This document shows positions 17,958 to 26,302 of a stretch of 58,579 nucleotides of DNA, piece after piece. The position numbers and the translations under genes are program-made. Each line of letters opens with the position of its first letter. The stretch's first letter is position 1. The DNA is from an uncultured Clostridium sp. (GTDB lineage: Bacteria > Bacillota > Clostridia > Lachnospirales > Lachnospiraceae), in the NCBI GenBank assembly GCA_946553025.1, contig CAMNRM010000031.1, forward strand, positions 1 through 58,579. The letters are read 5' to 3'. A model generated the notes under the pieces. That model did not search any database and was not told the DNA's origin. It saw only the letters and a list, made by a program, of their open reading frames with translations.

Positions 17958-19363
17958 TCCACCGCCCGCTTTAATGTTTCATCATTTCCCGTATTTCCCG
18001 GAAAAATCACATAGGGCGTCATCGGGAACCTGCTTTCCTCCCCGGTCTGCCACACAGGAATCCCCGGCTGAATCTGACCAAGCACATTGGCCCTTTTCAC
18101 GGCAAGCGCTTTCGTCCCGATATCGCTTGAGGTAATTCCCCCTTTGGCAATAACAAAGGCCGGTGTAATCTTTAACTTTCCCACAAATGACTGCACGGCG
18201 TCGGAAATTTTAAGCGACAGCCTTAGTTCGTCCTCCTTGTCCCCGGTATCGGCGGTAATCAGCTTGCGCGTCGTATAACAGCACACCGTTTTTCCATTGC
18301 CCAGACATTCCTCTTCCCGTGCAAGGCAGCGCTTTACCTCCTTTGCAAACGCCCTGGCATCCTTCACCAGCGCCGCATCCAGGGAAATAAACTCTATCGA
18401 GGATAACTCCATTAATTTTTTCAGCTGTCTTGTCGTCTTATCGGTGTGGGAGCCAATCACGATGATTCCCCCATTGGCCGTTTCCTTCACCATCATCTGC
18501 TTTCGGGTAAGCAGCGGCTGGTCCGAGATTCCTCCCATCACCTTGACCATCGCAGCAGCAGTGCGGAACAAAAAGACCTTCCCCCTTGCCATGGCGCGGT
18601 ACAGGGCCACACAGAACACCTTGATATCCGCGTAATCCACCGCATTGACCACCACCTTTTGAAAATGCTTTACTTCCATTAACTGTGCTTCGATCCGGTC
18701 AATCGCCATCGCATGAATATCTTCCAGGGAAATGCAGATAACCTCCGAAGCCGGATAAGCACCCCCGGTTTTTTCTTCCACATACTCCGGCATCGTCCGT
18801 GCGGTATAGCCAAAGGTTTTATCCTTTGCAAATTCGGTCGCATTGGCAGGGACGAGTTCATCACCGTATTTGACATAATGAATATTGTCTATCGTAAATC
18901 TTCCGCCCTCCTTAAAGAATGGACAGAGAATCTCCCCGTCAACGGACTTTCCGGTATTTTTCTCATAACTGCATTTTAAAAGTTCCGTTTCCAGCGGATA
19001 ATGCCCGCGCAGTGTACTGTCACTGCGGCTGATAAAAATATAGTTTCTGCAGCACTCCTTTGCCACTTCGTCCACTACGGCGGCAATCTCCTGGTGCGCC
19101 TTCATGGTCTGTGCTTTGGTAAATCCCCGGGAATTGGTCAAAATATAGAAGAGCTTGTTTTCCTCGTCAAACCCCTGCCGTATACTGGATTTTTCCCAGT
19201 TCGTAAAAACCGAAATATCGTGAACGGTCTGCACACCCGTCGGATCATCATCCAAAACAACAATTTTCTGATGATTTGCACGAATTTCTTCCTTTAATAA
19301 AGTATCCATATAAGCCTCGTCAATTTCCTGATATGACGACAGCACCCCGGCCTCAATCGCCAT
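17924..19363 (-). CDS. Four-carbon acid sugar kinase family (DUF1537)
   Basis: A 479-residue kinase of the DUF1537/OtnK-DtnK family, which phosphorylates four-carbon acid sugars such as D-threonate or D-erythronate. The N-terminal domain has VVLDDDPTGVQTVHDISVFT and the conserved RSDSTLRGHYPLE. The C-terminal domain has FVIAKGGITSSDIGTKAL and VIFPGNTGN. The start is placed at ATG 19363-19361 with GAGGAGAAAATC ahead, overlapping the dehydrogenase end by 11 bp. With the upstream dehydrogenase it makes the usual first two steps of a four-carbon acid pathway. The epimerase, isomerase and decarboxylase partners are absent from the window, so the exact substrate is open. Confidence 0.88.
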   Translation of the reverse strand: MAIEAGVLSSYQEIDEAYMDTLLKEEIRANHQKIVVLDDDPTGVQTVHDISVFTNWEKSSIRQGFDEENKLFYILTNSRGFTKAQTMKAHQEIAAVVDEVAKECCRNYIFISRSDSTLRGHYPLETELLKCSYEKNTGKSVDGEILCPFFKEGGRFTIDNIHYVKYGDELVPANATEFAKDKTFGYTARTMPEYVEEKTGGAYPASEVICISLEDIHAMAIDRIEAQLMEVKHFQKVVVNAVDYADIKVFCVALYRAMARGKVFLFRTAAAMVKVMGGISDQPLLTRKQMMVKETANGGIIVIGSHTDKTTRQLKKLMELSSIEFISLDAALVKDARAFAKEVKRCLAREEECLGNGKTVCCYTTRKLITADTGDKEDELRLSLKISDAVQSFVGKLKITPAFVIAKGGITSSDIGTKALAVKRANVLGQIQPGIPVWQTGEESRFPMTPYVIFPGNTGNDETLKRAVEILLGEEGAVG

Positions 19364-20261
19364 GATTTTCTCCTCTCTGTACACGCTTTACTTCCACATC
19401 CGCAAGCCCCTCAAAATACTGCACGATTCCGCCGTGATCCTCTTCTCCGTGTCCATGGATTTTTAACGCCTGAAGAATCTCAAAAAGCTGGGCTGTATAG
19501 GGAATAGGAACATCGATGGCATGGGCCGTATGTATGACATTTTTAATATCTTTATGATTAATCCGAATCGGTCCGCCCGGCTGAAAATTGCGTTCCAGAA
19601 TCATGGGAAGCTTCGCGTCCAATACCGCGCTTTTTGCAAGCCCTCCGCGAATTGCCTGATAGACCTTTTGGGGATCGGCACCCGCCTTCACCGCCAGGAC
19701 AAATGCCTCGGATACCACCGCAATCGTATTATTCACAATGATCTGGTTGGCAAGCTTTGTGACGCTTCCGCTTCCGCTTGCTCCAATCCGTAAGGCAGAA
19801 GAGCCTAAAATGTCAAAATATTCCTTCATGGCAAGAAAATCTTCCTCGTCGCCTCCGGCCATAATCGCAAGCGTCCCCGCAATCGCTCCCGGTTCCCCGC
19901 CGGATACCGGGGCATCGACAAAGCCCACCCCGATCTCCCTCAGCCGCCGATAACACTCCTGAGATTCGGTCGGCATCACGGAACTCATATCGCAGATCAC
20001 CGTTCCCACCTTTACCCGGGAAGCCACGCTGTCCTCACCAAACAGGATGGATTTTGTAATTTCCCCGTTAGGAACCATAAGGATGATCCGCCTGCACTTC
20101 TCCCCTATTTCTGCATATCCGGCCTCTTTAGCCCCTGCGGCAACCACATCTTCAACCGCCTCTTTGTTTAAGTCCGTAACCAGCAAATCCATACCAGCAC
20201 GCAGAAGATTCTTTGCCATTGCCCTTCCCATAATGCCCAGTCCGATAAATCCTGTTTTCAT
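19353..20261 (-). CDS. NAD(P)-dependent beta-hydroxyacid dehydrogenase (GarR/LtnD family)
   Basis: A 302-residue dehydrogenase of the 3-hydroxyisobutyrate/tartronate-semialdehyde reductase family. The Rossmann motif is FIGLGIMGRAMAKNLL, the substrate loop is VDAPVSGGEPGAIAGTLAIM, and the catalytic lysine region is SVTKLANQIIVNN. Followed by a DUF1537 kinase, it fits LtnD (threonate 2-dehydrogenase) better than GarR, but the sequence alone does not separate them. It is first in an operon driven from 20455-20483. Its leader includes an unusual purine-rich repeat. Confidence 0.85.
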   Translation of the reverse strand: MKTGFIGLGIMGRAMAKNLLRAGMDLLVTDLNKEAVEDVVAAGAKEAGYAEIGEKCRRIILMVPNGEITKSILFGEDSVASRVKVGTVICDMSSVMPTESQECYRRLREIGVGFVDAPVSGGEPGAIAGTLAIMAGGDEEDFLAMKEYFDILGSSALRIGASGSGSVTKLANQIIVNNTIAVVSEAFVLAVKAGADPQKVYQAIRGGLAKSAVLDAKLPMILERNFQPGGPIRINHKDIKNVIHTAHAIDVPIPYTAQLFEILQALKIHGHGEEDHGGIVQYFEGLADVEVKRVQRGENHGD

Positions 20262-20280
20262 TTCTTCTCCTTTTCCATTT

Positions 20281-20333
20281 GTATTTGCCTTTGTCTTGGT
20301 CTTTGTCTTTGTTTTTGTTTTTGTCTTTTCAGC
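20281..20333 (-). repeat. ACAAAR-type low-complexity mRNA leader
   Basis: Just ahead of the dehydrogenase ribosome-binding site the transcript carries about eight imperfect hexamers of the form ACAAAA/ACAAAG (plus strand: CTTTGT/TTTTGT). It is A-rich, free of G-C pairs for long stretches and so probably unstructured. It could be a translational enhancer or a length-variable tract. No coding sense was found in it. Confidence 0.5.
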
Positions 20334-20454
20334 TTAATTTTTTCTTTTGTACCTCTCCATCTCTTTCCTCTTTTGTATACCATTGTGCATCCATGTTTAT
20401 TTTTGTCGGTATCCGCAGCTGCAAGTATTGGATGCACAGTTTATGGCTACCCTT

Positions 20455-20483
20455 ACTATACAGTATACCGGTATACCGGTCAA
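20455..20483 (-). promoter_or_regulatory. Dehydrogenase-operon promoter with palindromic operator in spacer
   Basis: On the minus strand TTGACC (20483-20478), exactly 17 bp and TATAGT (20460-20455) make a strong promoter. The spacer contains the perfect palindrome GTATACCGGTATAC (20463-20476). GTATAC is a half-site style typical of GntR-family operators, and the divergent gene is a GntR/FCD regulator. Further GTATAC copies occur at 20375-20380 and 20702-20707. Binding here would block RNA polymerase directly. Site and spacing are seen; the regulator assignment is inferred. Confidence 0.75.
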
Positions 20484-20678
20484 GATAAAATAACAATAAA
20501 CTTATCTTCCACGCCACTTTCTCCATTTTATACAGTTTTTTCATCCTATTTTTATGCAATATTACCATAAATAAATTTTTGTTCCTTTTTTATGCCAATT
20601 TACGCTTATTTGGTGCGCAGACTTACAGAAAAATTAACATTGTACGAAAAAGAATACGCCGACACCCTTAATCAGCTA

Positions 20679-20708
20679 TTGGCAATTCCACAAACCTTGA
20701 TGTATACT
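20679..20708 (+). promoter_or_regulatory. Promoter of the GntR regulator with GTATAC in the -10
   Basis: TTGGCA (20679-20684), 18 bp and TATACT (20703-20708) lie ahead of the regulator ATG at 20741. The -10 overlaps GTATAC at 20702-20707, the same sequence as in the divergent operator, which suggests autorepression. Confidence 0.6.
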
Positions 20709-20740
20709 AAAGTTATCATGTTATTAAGGAGTACTCTGCC

Positions 20741-21385
20741 ATGATCCCACTGAATGAACAAGCCTATCAGCATTTACAAAAACTTATTATGCAGGGCCAG
20801 TTAAATTACAATGAAATTTATTCCGAAACCAAACTCTCCAAAGAACTAAAGATTTCCCGAACCCCATTTCGCGACGCAATCCATCGGCTCGCGCAGGAAG
20901 GCTACATTGATATCATCCCAAGCAAGGGCTTTATGCTCCATCAGCTTACACGGCAGGATATTGACGAAACCTTTCAAATACGCTCTGCTCTGGAATGTTA
21001 CTGTGCCCTGCAGATTACCAGAGCCTATGAAACGGCTCCGGTAAAGCTGCTGCTCAAAGAACTTCGCCATCTCACCGACATGCTGAAAGAAATCTTAGAC
21101 ACAACCTCCTCCATCAAAGACTTTTGCGAATATGATTTCCAGTTTCATACCAAAATCATCAGCTATGTACAAAACCGGCAGTTTTCTGCGCTTTTTGATA
21201 CCTTTAAATATCGAATGAGAAAACTCGCCGAACTCTCCCTGGCACACGAAGGCCGGATGCTTGACACCTATAATGAACACCTGGCGATTCTTGAGGCAAT
21301 GGAAAAGGGCGACTTTGAACATATCTATAAAATCACGGTAGCCCATATGATTACGGCGAGGGAAATTAATCTGGATGATTTATAA
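20741..21385 (+). CDS. GntR-family transcriptional regulator (FCD domain)
   Basis: A 214-residue regulator. The N-terminal winged helix (about 1-70) has YSETKLSKELKISRTPFRDA and LAQEGYIDIIPSKGFML. The C-terminal all-helical FCD domain (about 75-205) has the metal and effector residues in EYDFQFHTKI, YNEHLAILEA and VAHM. Such proteins usually sense a carboxylate or sugar acid. Divergent from the dehydrogenase-kinase operon, it is the likely repressor of that operon and of itself through GTATAC sites. A terminator follows at 21391-21437. Confidence 0.88.
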   Translation: MIPLNEQAYQHLQKLIMQGQLNYNEIYSETKLSKELKISRTPFRDAIHRLAQEGYIDIIPSKGFMLHQLTRQDIDETFQIRSALECYCALQITRAYETAPVKLLLKELRHLTDMLKEILDTTSSIKDFCEYDFQFHTKIISYVQNRQFSALFDTFKYRMRKLAELSLAHEGRMLDTYNEHLAILEAMEKGDFEHIYKITVAHMITAREINLDDL

Positions 21386-21390
21386 TGGCA

Positions 21391-21437
21391 AAGCAGCTAT
21401 CCCTGCAGAAGCTTTATCTGCGGCATAGCTGCTTTTT
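21391..21437 (+). terminator. Terminator of the GntR gene
   Basis: AAGCAGCTAT (21391-21400) pairs with ATAGCTGCTT (from 21425) around a loop of about 24 nt that can fold further (CTGCAG/CTGCGG), followed by TTTTTATT. It is about 5 bp after the stop codon. Confidence 0.8.
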
Positions 21438-21492
21438 ATTCAGCACTTATTTACATTCAACGCATATTTTTATTCAGCACTTATCTCTATTC

Positions 21493-22266
21493 TCAATCAT
21501 CTTCTAAAATATCCGTAAGCGCATCCTTCAATTTATCCGTTCCCAGCAACTGCGAAAGAACGTCACTGGCTTTATCTCTTTTCTCCCTGCGCTCCTCGTT
21601 CTCCTCGTTATCCCCATCGTCTTCGTTCACCAGTTCCTCTTCGCTGTCTTCATCTTCCTGGTCTTTATCCTTTTCCAGGCTCTTCTTAAACCCCTCAAAA
21701 ATACTGTCCTTTTCCTCTTTGGACAATTTACTCCTTCCGCCCTTTTCCTCTTCCCCGGCGATAATCGTGCGGTCAGCCGTTTCCTTTGTGATCGTTATGG
21801 TACTCAGCGTCATATACCATTTGCCGTCATTTTTAACCATATTGATCACCATATTTTCACCGCTGTTTGCTTCCGTAAAATATACCGTGGCCCTGTCCCC
21901 TTTAATATAGGTTTCCTGCACCTGAAAATCTACCTGTGGAATTTCTCCCATCTGTGCAGCAAAAGAATCTCCCATCATGGCCTGCATAAGCGGTGCCAAA
22001 TCAATCAAATCCGAAGCGCTGATTCCCAAATCCACCCCGGTTACTGCCCCGGCCAGCCCCATCACCGCATCCATCCCGGCAGTCAGCGACTTTACGGTCT
22101 TTTCATCCAGGCAGTCTAACATTGCCTGAATATCCATGGCATTATAGGCGTCCTCATAAGCTTCTATCGTATCTTCCGGCAGAGATTCCTTTACCGGGAC
22201 GCAGGCCGCACTGTTTAAAATCATCCCTGATGCCAAAACAGCTGCAACTATCTTTTTCATCTTCAT
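21493..22266 (-). CDS. Predicted lipoprotein with acidic C-terminal region
   Basis: A 257-residue exported protein. The start is set at ATG 22266-22264, preceded by AAGGGGGAAG. This gives MKMKKIVAAVLASGMILNSA followed by AC, a signal peptide with a plausible lipobox (SAAC). The middle resembles small NTF2-like or DUF4878-type lipoprotein domains (TIEAYEDAYNAMDIQAMLDC, GDRATVYFTEANSGENMVIN, KNDGKWYMT), but this is not certain. The end is highly charged (DQEDEDSEEELVNEDDGDNE). No catalytic residues are evident and the function is unknown. Confidence 0.7.
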   Translation of the reverse strand: MKMKKIVAAVLASGMILNSAACVPVKESLPEDTIEAYEDAYNAMDIQAMLDCLDEKTVKSLTAGMDAVMGLAGAVTGVDLGISASDLIDLAPLMQAMMGDSFAAQMGEIPQVDFQVQETYIKGDRATVYFTEANSGENMVINMVKNDGKWYMTLSTITITKETADRTIIAGEEEKGGRSKLSKEEKDSIFEGFKKSLEKDKDQEDEDSEEELVNEDDGDNEENEERREKRDKASDVLSQLLGTDKLKDALTDILEDD

Positions 22267-22483
22267 TGTACTTCCCCCTTGTTCATTTCCTATTTTTGAA
22301 AAATTAAGATAAAGGTCAAAAACATTTTCCCCGGCTATCCTATCATAAAGTATATCATAATGTCCCCCGGCAATCCAAGGCAGTTTTGTAAGAAAAACAG
22401 CCATTTTTGGCCTTTCATGCACCAAAAACGGCTGCACCTGCAAAATCCATATCTGCAGGGCAGCCGCTGTTTGCAAGAAAATT

Positions 22484-22609
22484 GTTACTGTTCATACGTT
22501 CACAGCAATGGACAAAAATCCATGAAAATCGCCTTCGTCGATGGGATTTTTGCTCACTGGCCCATTTTAAGTCAGCGCAGCAAGTGCGCAGACCTACGTG
22601 AACAATAAC
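22484..22609. repeat. Palindromic dispersed repeat, copy A
   Basis: A 126-bp element with inverted ends: GTTACTGTTCATACG at the left and TACGTGAACAATAAC at the right. Inside, CAAAAATCCAT faces ATGGGATTTTTG, so the whole unit can fold as a long hairpin. Its left 45 bp match copy B at 37082 with few mismatches. It abuts the 3' end of the DUF4160 gene and fills the gap before the lipoprotein gene. Confidence 0.75.
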
Positions 22610-22615
22610 AGAAAA

Positions 22616-22894
22616 TTAACAATAATAGCGAATTTCTTTAAAATAATTTAGCCATTTCCTTTCAATATCCATATGCCTTGCCTCAATAATGTCCATAATA
22701 TCACGTAATTTCCTTTTAGGAATACGAGAATTATTATGACACAGAAGACAACGTCCTGTTCTGCTAATCCAAACCTTAGTTGCATTCTCTGACGGGAAAC
22801 TCTCAGATATATGAACATGTACAGGTTCTAATGGTTTACTTTCATTTGACCAGAAATAAATCAAGTAAGAACCAACCTTAAAAATTTGCGGCAT
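22616..22894 (-). CDS. DUF4160-family protein
   Basis: A 92-residue protein resembling DUF4160: MPQIFKVGSYLIYFWSNESK, then the family-like EPVHVHISE and the C-terminal helix KWLNYFKEIR. The start at 22894 follows AAGGAGGG with an 8-bp spacing, and it lies inside the end of the upstream gene (17-bp overlap). It has an extra CLLCHNN segment. DUF4160 genes often pair with a small partner in toxin-antitoxin-like modules; activity here is unproven. Confidence 0.75.
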   Translation of the reverse strand: MPQIFKVGSYLIYFWSNESKPLEPVHVHISESFPSENATKVWISRTGRCLLCHNNSRIPKRKLRDIMDIIEARHMDIERKWLNYFKEIRYYC

Positions 22895-23156
22895 TATCAA
22901 ACCCTCCTTCTCTTGCAAGGCGGATGATAATATGAGCGACAGACTCTAAAAATTCGTTAAAATATTCAATTTCTTTTTGTGAAAAACCATCGATATTTTC
23001 CCAGCGATAAGAAGGCAGATAACATTCAGCCGAATGAAAGCCACCATATACCGGTTTTTCAAAATACACTTTTACCGTTTCTACATTATCTTCTATATAA
23101 GTATCCGAATGGACAATTTCTGTATGATCATCTAAGGTCATGAATTTATACATCAT
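22878..23156 (-). CDS. Small unknown protein upstream of DUF4160
   Basis: A 92-residue protein without a recognised family: MMYKFMTLDDHTEIVHSDTY, then VYFEKPVYGGFHSAECYLPS and a helical C-terminus EIEYFNEFLESVAHIIIRLA. It starts 17 bp after the response-regulator stop and overlaps the DUF4160 gene, so all may be cotranscribed. It is the likely partner of the DUF4160 protein. Confidence 0.6.
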   Translation of the reverse strand: MMYKFMTLDDHTEIVHSDTYIEDNVETVKVYFEKPVYGGFHSAECYLPSYRWENIDGFSQKEIEYFNEFLESVAHIIIRLAREGGFDNAANF

Positions 23157-23173
23157 AATAAAAATCTCCTTCT

Positions 23174-23863
23174 CTACACCTTAAACCGATAACCCACACC
23201 CCAGATCGTTTCGATATACTGCGGCTTTGCCGTATTAAACTCAATCTTCTCCCGAATCTTCTTAATATGCACCGTCACTGTAGCAATATCTCCAATCGAT
23301 TCCATATCCCAGATTTTAGAAAACAATTCTTCTTTTGTAAACACATGGTTCGGATTCTGTGCCAGAAAGGTTAAAAGGTCAAATTCCTTCGTCGTAAAGT
23401 TCTTCTCCTCCCCGTTGATCCAAACCCGACGTGCCGTCTTATCGATTTTCAGTCCGCGGATCTCAATGACATCATTCACCGGCTGCCCGCTGCCAATCAA
23501 TCGCTCATACCTTGCCAGATGAGCCTTCACCCGTGCCACCAGTTCACTTGGGCTGAACGGCTTGGTAATGTAGTCGTCTGCACCCAGTCCCAGCCCGCGG
23601 ATCTTATCGATATCTTCCTTCTTTGCCGAAACCATCAAAACCGGTGCATTCTTCACCTCGCGGATACGGCGGCAGATTTCAAACCCGTCCGTCCCCGGAA
23701 GCATTAAATCCAGGATAAACAGGTCAAAATCTTCCTTTAACGACCGCTCCAGCCCCACAGCCCCGTCATTTTCAATCTCAACCTCAAAGCCGCTTAATTC
23801 CAGATAATCCTTTTCCAGTTCGGCAATCGTTTCTTCATCTTCAATAATCAGTATTCTGCTCAT
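23174..23863 (-). CDS. OmpR-family response regulator
   Basis: A 229-residue regulator. The receiver domain has acidic residues Glu8-Asp9, phosphoacceptor Asp52 (FILDLMLPG), a conserved serine in VLMVSAKKE and lysine in DDYITKPFSP. The C-terminal winged helix (about 130-229) has FTTKEFDLLTFLAQNPNHVF and VTVHIKKIREKIE, ending IETIWGVGYRFKV. It overlaps the kinase gene by 4 bp and follows it, the reverse of the more common regulator-first order. Confidence 0.95.
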   Translation of the reverse strand: MSRILIIEDEETIAELEKDYLELSGFEVEIENDGAVGLERSLKEDFDLFILDLMLPGTDGFEICRRIREVKNAPVLMVSAKKEDIDKIRGLGLGADDYITKPFSPSELVARVKAHLARYERLIGSGQPVNDVIEIRGLKIDKTARRVWINGEEKNFTTKEFDLLTFLAQNPNHVFTKEELFSKIWDMESIGDIATVTVHIKKIREKIEFNTAKPQYIETIWGVGYRFKV

Positions 23864-25356
23864 TCCTGCACTACCTCCTGATATTTTCTGAGGACAAAAT
23901 GAATTTCCGTGCCGATCCCTTCCTTGCTGGTCGCCCAGATTTTTCCTCCGTGGTCCTCAATAATTTTTTTAACAATCGAAAGACCTATGCCGCTTCCGCC
24001 CTTCGCCGAATTTCTTGAAGAATCCGCCCGGAAAAAGCGTTCAAAAATATTCGGAAGGTCTTTGGGCGCGATGCCCTTTCCATTGTCTTCAATCTCTACC
24101 TCAATAAAATCGCCCACATCTTTAATGCGGATATTGATAATGCCCTTTTTCTTATCCAGATATTTCACGGAATTGCCGATAATATTATTCACCACCCGTT
24201 TCATCTGCTCTGCGTCGGCAATCACTACAACAGAATCATCGACATAGTTAAAATACCCCAGTTCAATTCCCTTCGACTCCATCTCCAGCCCGACTTCCTC
24301 AACACAGTCCCGGAAATACTGCGAAACATTAATCTTGGAATACGTATAGGGAATCTTATTCGTATCAATCTTGGAATAAAAGGTCAGTTCATCAATCAGG
24401 CGATCCATATCATTAGCTTTATTATAGATGGTTCGGATATATTTGTCCAGCCGCTCCGGAGAAGAAGCCACACCGTCCATAATCCCCTCGGCATAGCCCT
24501 TGATTGCCGTAATCGGGGTTTTTAAATCATGGGCAATATTGCTGATCAACTCTTTATTTTCCCGGTCATACTGCACCTTTTCTTCCTGCGATTCTTTAAG
24601 GCGAATCCTCATCTCCTCAAAATCCTGGCAGAGTTTTCCGATCTCGTCTTCATTCTCCACTTCCAGGGTAAAATCCAGATTTCCGTCGCGGATTTTCATG
24701 GTTGCTTCCTGAAGCTTCCCTAACGGTTTTAAAATCGAACGGTAAATCCACATTGTCATAAAAACACCGGTAATCACCAAAATCGAAACGCCCGCCACAA
24801 ACATTTCGATAAACATAAACTTAACTTCCGGCACAAGGCCATCCACGCGGGAGATAATAAAAACACTTCCCTGACTCTGATCGGAGAATAAAAAATCAAT
24901 CTGCTTAATCAGATGCTGGCGATCCCCGTCAAGATAAATCCCGCCCTGCATATCATCATCTAAAGCAGAATAATCCGGGAGCATCTCATAGAGCCAGGTA
25001 TTATCCACCTCATTCTGATCACCTACAAAAATCAGTTCCTCGCCCTTGCGCACAACCAAAAAGGCATAATGTTTTAAGAGCAGTTCATTCACCTGTTCCA
25101 AAAATGTCACATCTTCAAATTTTTCCGGATTTGTCTGTAACTTCTCCCGAATCTTTTGCTGGCTTTCCTTAGTCAGCTGGTTAAAAATCTGCATGGAATT
25201 TCCGGAAAGCAGTTCAATCTGCTCGCTAAGACCATAAGCCTTCCGAAACGAACGGGCCTGATAATCCGACAGCCCATACACAGCGATAAAGATAAGCACC
25301 AGAGGCGCAATCGTAATGGTCAGAAATGCAGTTGCCAAACGTGTCCTTAATTTCAT
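23860..25356 (-). CDS. Sensor histidine kinase
   Basis: A 498-residue sensor kinase with two membrane segments (about 7-28 and 182-204) flanking an extracytoplasmic sensor domain of about 150 residues. A HAMP segment (about 205-258) follows, then the dimerisation/phosphoacceptor helix with His276 in SNIAHDLKTPITAIKGYAEG. The ATP-binding domain has NNIIGNSVKY (N box), EDNGKGIAP (G1) and GGSGIGLSIVKKI (G2). It pairs with the overlapping OmpR-type regulator. The sensor domain gives no clear clue to the signal. AGGAGG precedes the start. Confidence 0.95.
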   Translation of the reverse strand: MKLRTRLATAFLTITIAPLVLIFIAVYGLSDYQARSFRKAYGLSEQIELLSGNSMQIFNQLTKESQQKIREKLQTNPEKFEDVTFLEQVNELLLKHYAFLVVRKGEELIFVGDQNEVDNTWLYEMLPDYSALDDDMQGGIYLDGDRQHLIKQIDFLFSDQSQGSVFIISRVDGLVPEVKFMFIEMFVAGVSILVITGVFMTMWIYRSILKPLGKLQEATMKIRDGNLDFTLEVENEDEIGKLCQDFEEMRIRLKESQEEKVQYDRENKELISNIAHDLKTPITAIKGYAEGIMDGVASSPERLDKYIRTIYNKANDMDRLIDELTFYSKIDTNKIPYTYSKINVSQYFRDCVEEVGLEMESKGIELGYFNYVDDSVVVIADAEQMKRVVNNIIGNSVKYLDKKKGIINIRIKDVGDFIEVEIEDNGKGIAPKDLPNIFERFFRADSSRNSAKGGSGIGLSIVKKIIEDHGGKIWATSKEGIGTEIHFVLRKYQEVVQE

Positions 25357-25520
25357 CCCTTCAGCCTCCTGTCTGTAAAAACAAACACCATAATCAGCCC
25401 GGCAGCAGGCATATTACCTTAAACTAAGACAATTATAGCACAAATGCTGGGGGGAATTTCTAAAACTATTCTAAATTTTCATCGGTTTGGGAAGGTTGCG
25501 AAGGTATTTTCCGTATACAG

Positions 25521-25554
25521 AAAAAAGAAACAGCACTGACTGCTGTTCCTTTTT
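25521..25554 (-). terminator. Bidirectional terminator after relE-like gene
   Basis: AACAGCA (25529-25535) and TGCTGTT (25541-25547) form a tight stem with a 5-nt loop. The minus-strand side continues TTCTTTTTT and the plus-strand side CCTTTTTC, so it can end transcripts from both directions. It lies 4-38 bp beyond the toxin stop. Confidence 0.8.
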
Positions 25555-25558
25555 CATG

Positions 25559-25894
25559 CTATTCATTTTCAGAATCTGCTACAATATTTGCGATGTCCCG
25601 TCCGCTGTAAACCACACGAATAACGGTAACAACAAAGCAGTTATCATCTACAGTGTAGAAAACAACAAAATTATCCACCGGGACTTTGTGCATTCTCATG
25701 CTCTTCCAGGGTTCCCAATCTACAACAGGATTTCGTGATGGCAGGAATTCAAGGGAACGAATCTCATGTCTGATTCTGTCCACCTGACCTTTTGCAACAC
25801 TTGGAATCAAAAGGGTAAAAGCAATATAAGAATAAATTTCTTTTAAATCATCTTTAGCCTTTGATGAGTAAATAACGGAATACGAATCACTCAT
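25559..25894 (-). CDS. RelE/ParE-family toxin
   Basis: A 111-residue RelE/ParE superfamily protein: YSVIYSSKAKDDLKEIYSYI at the start, LEFLPSRNP in the middle, MRMHKVPVDNFVVFYTVDDN and VVTVIRVVYSGRDIANIV at the end. RelE-like members cut mRNA on the ribosome and ParE-like members hit gyrase; the two are not separable here. The start overlaps the antitoxin stop by 4 bp (ATGA), the typical antitoxin-first layout. Confidence 0.88.
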   Translation of the reverse strand: MSDSYSVIYSSKAKDDLKEIYSYIAFTLLIPSVAKGQVDRIRHEIRSLEFLPSRNPVVDWEPWKSMRMHKVPVDNFVVFYTVDDNCFVVTVIRVVYSGRDIANIVADSENE

Positions 25895-26196
25895 ATACCA
25901 AACTCCCTCGCAAATTCAGCATCAACCTGATCTATTGTGTAGGTTTTTCCGGTTTTTAAAGATTCTACACCCTTCATTAGTTCAGCATCCAATCCCGCAC
26001 GGCTCATACCGCCAATCGTTGTCGGTTTCACAGGCGGAAGTTTCAAATTTAATGGAAGACCTCTGGTCAACACAATCTGGCTGTAAAGCATCTGAATTGC
26101 GCTGGATGGAGAAATGCCAAGCTGAGAAAGAATCTTTTCCGCATTTTCTTTTAACCCGGTATCTATACGAGCATAAACTGCTGATGTATTTGCCAT
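25891..26196 (-). CDS. RelB/DinJ-family antitoxin
   Basis: A 101-residue antitoxin. The N-terminal ribbon-helix-helix is TSAVYARIDTGLKENAEKIL then SQLGISPSSAIQMLYSQIV, typical of RelB/DinJ. The C-terminus, which would wrap the toxin, ends YTIDQVDAEFAREFGI. The start is set at ATG 26196 with GGAGG nine bases ahead, because the upstream extension is atypical. It is transcribed from 26220-26248 and followed by the toxin with a 4-bp overlap. Confidence 0.88.
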   Translation of the reverse strand: MANTSAVYARIDTGLKENAEKILSQLGISPSSAIQMLYSQIVLTRGLPLNLKLPPVKPTTIGGMSRAGLDAELMKGVESLKTGKTYTIDQVDAEFAREFGI

Positions 26197-26219
26197 ATAC
26201 TTTATCCTCCTTTTCCTAT

Positions 26220-26248
26220 AGTATATCCGATATTGACAGCAAATGCAA
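26220..26248 (-). promoter_or_regulatory. Promoter of the RelBE-like operon
   Basis: TTGCAT (26248-26243), 17 bp and TATACT (26225-26220) on the minus strand, ending 24 bp before the antitoxin ATG. The spacer and -10 contain ATATC-GGATAT inverted half-sites that could bind the ribbon-helix-helix antitoxin. Confidence 0.65.
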
Positions 26249-26302
26249 GCAATTGAAAGTAAAAACCAACTCAAAAAAACGCAATTTATCCCACCACTTT
26301 AA

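Noticed and set aside
22267-22476. Upstream extension of the lipoprotein frame to 22476
   Set aside because: The extension lacks a ribosome-binding site and would bury the signal peptide inside the protein; ATG 22266 has a strong site.
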